A DNA stretch of 13,688 nt from Candidatus Omnitrophota bacterium (lineage in GTDB: Bacteria > Omnitrophota > Gorgyraeia > Gygaellales > Profunditerraquicolaceae): the NCBI GenBank assembly GCA_028687205.1, contig JAQUAP010000035.1, forward strand, positions 1 to 13,688, given 5' to 3'. A model generated the notes under the pieces. That model made no database searches. It was not told the DNA's origin and worked only from the letters and a program-made list of their open reading frames with translations. A program made the translations under genes and the position numbers. Below, one piece after another: positions 1 to 6,000 of the stretch (position 1 is its first letter; every line of letters begins with the position of its first letter).

Positions 1-3000
1 TTCTCCAAGCGTTATTACCCGGAGGCATTGAAATTTTATCTGCAAGCCGAAGCTTTACTCAAAAATAGCGGTGAGCTTTATTATTTAGATGAAAAGAAAC
101 TGGTCGCAGAGAGGATAAGAGAATGTAATGGCAACTGCTCCGGCTCGCCGGTGGAAAGTGAAAATATTATCGCTGCCCGGAAAGAATTATTCCAACATCT
201 TCGTTGGCTCCGAAACCTTCCTCATATAGATGCAATACCGGATAAAATTATACATAGCACAACCGGAGAATGGTACAAAGCAAGAAAAGGGTGGTTCGTC
301 GGCGTTAAGGCTGATTTATGGAATATATTGGAGGAGCAATTAATAGTCGATCCAAAGCTTAAAGAGGCAAACGATTTAATTGATGAGGTATTGAAGCAGG
401 AAAACGGCGCCGCCTCGCCGGTTTCCGATGAAGAATTCCGTAAACTCAAGGCCTTTGTAGATGGTTTGGATATGTACGTGGACAGGATCAGGAATAGCGT
501 CTTAAAGATCAAGTCTGCCTCACTTTGTAAAGAAGTCGACGAAAATATTGGTGAGATTAAGGATGCTATTCGTTTAATGGTAGGCTGTGGCCGCTTGAGT
601 CTGCTAGAACAGGCGAGGCAGGACTTGCCGTTGCTATGGCATTCTATGGAAGATGTGAGGGAATTAGATTTAGGAGCTATGGCTCAAATGATTTGGATAA
701 AGGTTGCTACCTTGGGAGATACGTATGATGTGCCAAGCTTTGTCGAGGCTATATTTCCTTTGATAAAGAAAATCGAAGTCTTGGGTAGCCTTCTCACAAC
801 AGTAATTCAGATAAAGGATTTGCCGACATCCGTTGCGGACAACGGCCAAGAATACGTTGATTGGGATAGACTCATGAAAATGTTAAAGGAGTCGTCCAGC
901 TCGCCGGTGGGCAGGGGAAATATTGAAACATTGTATAGCCTGTCTTCCAGTCCGATTACAAGGGCTGATAGGAAAAGCGGCGGAGAGAGTAAGTGGGCGG
1001 CTTTTGGCAGATTTAAATCGTCTTTGCAGGAAAGATTACCCGTGTTACCTATTGCGGAATTAAAAGAGATCTTAAGCATAAGCAATGTCGGTGAATTAAG
1101 GAAAGCATTACAAGGAAAAGGGATATTCGACGCAGACGTCGTAGAGAGCAAATTCCTCCTTTCAGCGATGGAGCCGTTTAAGGAATTGCTGGGGGATGTT
1201 CAGGAAAGCAAAACTATATCTAGCAAGAGAGTTGAGTTAGGGTGGGCAGGAGCAGGCAGGCACCTTTATTGCCTGAAAGACACTCAAGGATACGTACTCA
1301 AATATCCTAATTCCGAGAGCTTTAATTATATAGATCATTATTGGCTTAATCCGCTTAAGAATATTGCGATGAGGATATTGGAAGGCCTGGCTGCGCCTAC
1401 AGTATATTTTGACTCCCGAAAGGGCGAAGAAGATTCTTTATTCTTCCGGGTTAAAAGTTTCGGAGCGATGGAAGAAGAGGTAGTTATCGTTCAGAGGGAG
1501 ATTATTCCCTGGCTGGAATATCTCAAGCGACTGGCAAGAAAAAATAACATTGCCGCCTGCCAAAATACAATAGATAGGTACAGGCAGATAATTATTAATA
1601 TCTATAAAAGAGGGGCCGTAGATACGGATAGGACAGGGGTACTGGCTAATTATGGCATTGAAAAGAATGGCTTGCGGTTTTTCTCATTTGATTTCGGCGA
1701 CCTCTCTGAATCTATAAATGAGGCAAGTAAATTCATCAGGGAATTAAATGATATAAACCAAATAGTCCTTGAGCAGGTTGGCGCGGTTAACAGAAGATTA
1801 AGAGAATATGTTAATAAAGAATATGACGCAAAAGGCCTGTTTATAGATAGGGATTTTTGCGATGAAAACGACGAGGATATTTTTGGCAGAGATTTAAAAG
1901 GCGCTGACGACATAGAGCAATTCAGGCTCAGGTTCCCCCTGGAGAAAGAAACGATCAGGGATTTATTCGCCGGTAGTTCACCGATAAAAGTTGATTTACG
2001 CGCCCCGCCGGAAAGAATAATCAGCTTTGCTTTACCTTCCGTGGCTTGCGGAAAGCAATCGCTTATTTTCCAGCGGACGCGCGTAAATTATTCCAGCTCA
2101 CCACTGCATAACTACAGCGACCTGATGTGGGAGTTCGCGCACCGGCCAACCTCTACAGACCTGCAGCCGGCCTATCCAATCTATCCTCCGTCTTTAAGAG
2201 AAATAAGCCTAGCCGCGGAAAACGAATACCAAGTCCTGGTCTATAGGGCTAACGGAAACTGGGTGGTCAAGAGAGGTAATTTCTTCGGAGACAGCAGGGA
2301 GGAGATTGATGATACCGCGAGGATATTGCGGGAAGCCAATCCGGAAATTTGCCTGGTATCCATCGGAAACAAAAAACGACTTGAGATAACAAGAAGGGCA
2401 GATTTTGTGATAGCTTCTAATTTCCCCAGCTGCCAATTCTTTATAATTTCCGAGAGACGGATGTCTAAATTTATGTGGCTTTATCAGAATGATTCCTTAT
2501 TGAACGGTAATGCCGGATTCTTTAATAATTTCCGCACGGTTATTGAGTGGCGTGATTTGGGGGATGCTTTCCTGCAAGGGCTGGCTGACGGCATATCCGG
2601 CAGGGCCCTGGGTAATGGAGACGTTTGGCAGGAGGTAAGAAGAATTCATGAGACATTTGATAAGTTTGAAAGGAATAGAGACCTATCGGAATTCGTTTCA
2701 GGATTAAGAAAATATTATCTCAGCGATATTTATGTCCTGCGTTTTGAGGCTGTGGCTATGCTTTCCAGGATTAATCCTGTTGAGGAAGCCTTCTGGGCGG
2801 CCCTTCTACTCAGGAAAGATGCCAGGATGGATGCGGTTATCTCCAGCCTTGAGATAATTGAAAGAAGAATGGAATGGGTGGAGAAAGGAGACGTATTCAG
2901 GGCGCTTGAAGAATGCGCGTTAACTCCCAATGAATGTTATGCTTCCAGGGAGATATTCTTAAGGATCCTTACCCGTAATGAGGCCCAGAAGGTCTGGGGC

Positions 3001-6000
3001 AGGAGCGTAGAGGGAGGCATAGATGAAATAATGGTTGCAATGCTGCGTAAGGAATTCAGCGCCGGCGAGCAGATCAGGCGTTTATTCTATGAGTCTCGCA
3101 GTTGGGCGGTAAGGAACAGGATAAAGAACTTTGTTGAATTGTGGGCGTCTAAAAAAGATTTAAGCGGTGAAGACTTAAACGTACGCTCAGGGGCTTTGTG
3201 GTTAAAAGATCAGCTGGGTATGAACAGCTCCTCTCCTCTCACCCCTGGCTCCCTGGTCAATACCTTTACCCCTACTTCTTCTCCCGTCTCTCCGGGTAAG
3301 CTTTACGGCATTAAAAGTTTAGATGAACTTATAAATATAGTAAAGGAAAATCAGGTTTTAGCTCTTATGATTGAGAATATTAAAAGAACAATACCTATTC
3401 CTAATCCGTATATAGATTTCAGGATTGATAACGGGTTGCGATCCACTGGAGTTTTGAAGGAGGGGTTTGCTGAAGATAGGATCTTACCTGCAAAAGCCAG
3501 TTTCAATTATCTGGCTGACGCTGAAGGAAACACGTTAGGGATAAAAGATATTGTAATTATGCTTAACGCCACTTTGCACCAGGGAAATCCAAGATCAATG
3601 TTTTCAGGGATAGCCCATGAGGTCATAGAATTGAATGTAGTATCTAACATAATTGGTTTTTCGCTGTTGTCCGGTGCGCCCGTTAAAATTCAAGACCTGA
3701 ATTATTTGAGCAGTAAAGGATTTTCTGACTGGTTGACGCATATTGAGCATTTCAGGTTTTCTAAACTGCTCTATAGCGATGTATCTGATATGCATGACAA
3801 TGCGTTTAGAATTTTTGAAGGGACACCGGCTATAATAGAAAATAAAGGTGAGATAGGAAGAATTCTCCGCGGGGCAAGAGCTGTTAAAGACAAAACATTT
3901 AAATTAATTAGTTTAATACAGGACTTCATGCTGGCTAACGAGGCAGAACTTAAGTATTTAATTGAGGCTCATAAAAGTTTTGATTACTCAGGCAAGCATT
4001 CGGCCTCTGAGATTAATGAAATGATCGCAGCAGAGAAATTGTTGATACTTAGCGCTATAAAATGTGTGGGCCTGTTTAATAAAGATGATATGAAAGCCAG
4101 CTCGCCGGCAGAAGAAGGCAGCATGAAGAAAGAATTAATTCGAAGAAGGGGAATATTTGATACTCCTTTCCAGGTTTTTGGGTCTACTTTCTTCTGGAAT
4201 TATTCAACGCACCTTAAATATTTAAGGGGAATCATAAAATCCCTGATTGAAAAAAGGATATCTAAGCTAAATAGATTCCTATACCTGTGGTCTGCGGGCT
4301 GCGGTTTGGGTATGGAACCCTATACAATAGCTATCATAATAGTTAAATTATTCAGGGATTATATGCTGGATATCGGGGAGTGGGATATCAAGATTTTTGT
4401 TACGGATAGGAACCCTGCATTACTAGAGGAAGCACAAAGAGGAGAATATCTTGCTGAAGAAATAAGAGCGAATAAAAGTAAGGGCTTTGAGGAGGGTTTA
4501 CCTTTCGGCTATAGAACAGAAGATTATTTTGATTTTAAAGGAGATGTTTATAAGTTAAAGCCTGAAATTAGAAAACTGGTAGAATTCTCATATTTGGATT
4601 TAACAGAAGATAAATCAGGCTCAGTCATTAAAAATATAGATGTAATATTCTGTCAGTGGGTGTTTGAGTATTTAGAAGAAGATGGAAGGCGCCCTGCTGC
4701 TAAGGCGTTAGTTTCTTCTTTAAGGAATGGCGGATTTGTATTTATAGGCGGAATGGAGGAATCGATCTTTAGCGGATTGGCTAAAGAAGGCATTCTTTCA
4801 CCATATCACGAAGACGAAATTTACGGAGGGTATATCTACCACAAAGAAAAATCTTCCGTCAGCTCGCCGGTAGTTATTACTACCAGGGATTTGATTGATA
4901 CCAGCGTTTTTCAGAAGATGGGTTATGTGGATTATCCGGTCCCCGTCGAAGCTAAGCCCCTGGCCGAATTCATCTCCGAATGCATGGATATAGTTATCGC
5001 AGACAGGAGACAGCGGCGTTTGTATCTTAGAAGATACTCCAGCGACTTTGATTTCTTTGAGGCGGTTAATTACGATTTACGCCAGGAAGAAATAAGGGGG
5101 CTTATTGAAGACCCGCTCAACCGCTTAATTCTGGTTTATACCGATAACTCCGAATTCGCCTGCCAGATAGATAAAGTTAGAGAGCTGCTTATCCCTAAAT
5201 ACATCTCAGGAGCAAACTTTAAAATTGAAGATACCGGCCTTGATGCGATTTCGCGGATAGGCATCTTCCTTTATCCTTCAGGAGAATTGGTATTGCATAA
5301 TTATAATACTTCCTATGACGGCCAGAAAGGGCTGATTAAAACCGTGAAATATAAAGACTTCCTTTCGGATTTATCTGCTCCGGAAATAACCGATTATCCG
5401 GGTTTACTCCGGAAAATAAAACTGCGCGCCAGCTCGCCGGTGAACAGATGTTTGAGGCCTTTTGAACAACTCTTAACAGAATATCATATCGGTCCTTATC
5501 ATAATGCAGTGCTGGATGAATTTGTGCGCAGCGAAAAGTACGGAGAGTCCATAGGTTATACTGCTGCCGATAATTACCTACCTAAATACCAGTATTTATT
5601 AGGACAGATTTACAAACGTTTGGGAGATTTAGGGGGCAGGCCGGTAGTTGAGCTTGGTTGCGGGCCGGGCGTAGTGGTAGAGATATTACGCCGCCTGGGA
5701 GGAGCGGACATAATCGGCGTAGAAGCTGATCCCCGTTTTGTTTCCTTTGCCCAAAAACATGGCGTTCCCCTTCTCCAGGGAACGCTTATGCATATTCCAG
5801 ATAAGTTGACAGGCAGGTCTTTTGACCTTACTTTTTCTAATTGGTTCTTGGATGTCCTGGCGGATATTGAAACTAGTTCTGGGGATCCTTTAAGGTATCG
5901 CCGTTTGGAGCACAGTGAAAGACTTGAGGTCCTTAATAGTATTGCCGCTCTCACGTCGCCGGGAGCTTTTAGCATACACGCCACCTATTATCCGATGCCT

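Noticed and set aside
28..30. TTG as start codon of the giant gene
   Set aside because: The frame is open to the window edge, the encoded sequence before it is continuous with a TPR-like helix, and the GGAGG is too close for efficient initiation.
1966..1976. TTCGCCGGTAG, resembling the repeat core
   Set aside because: It is in a different reading frame from the neighbouring motif copy at 1972, so the likeness is probably chance.
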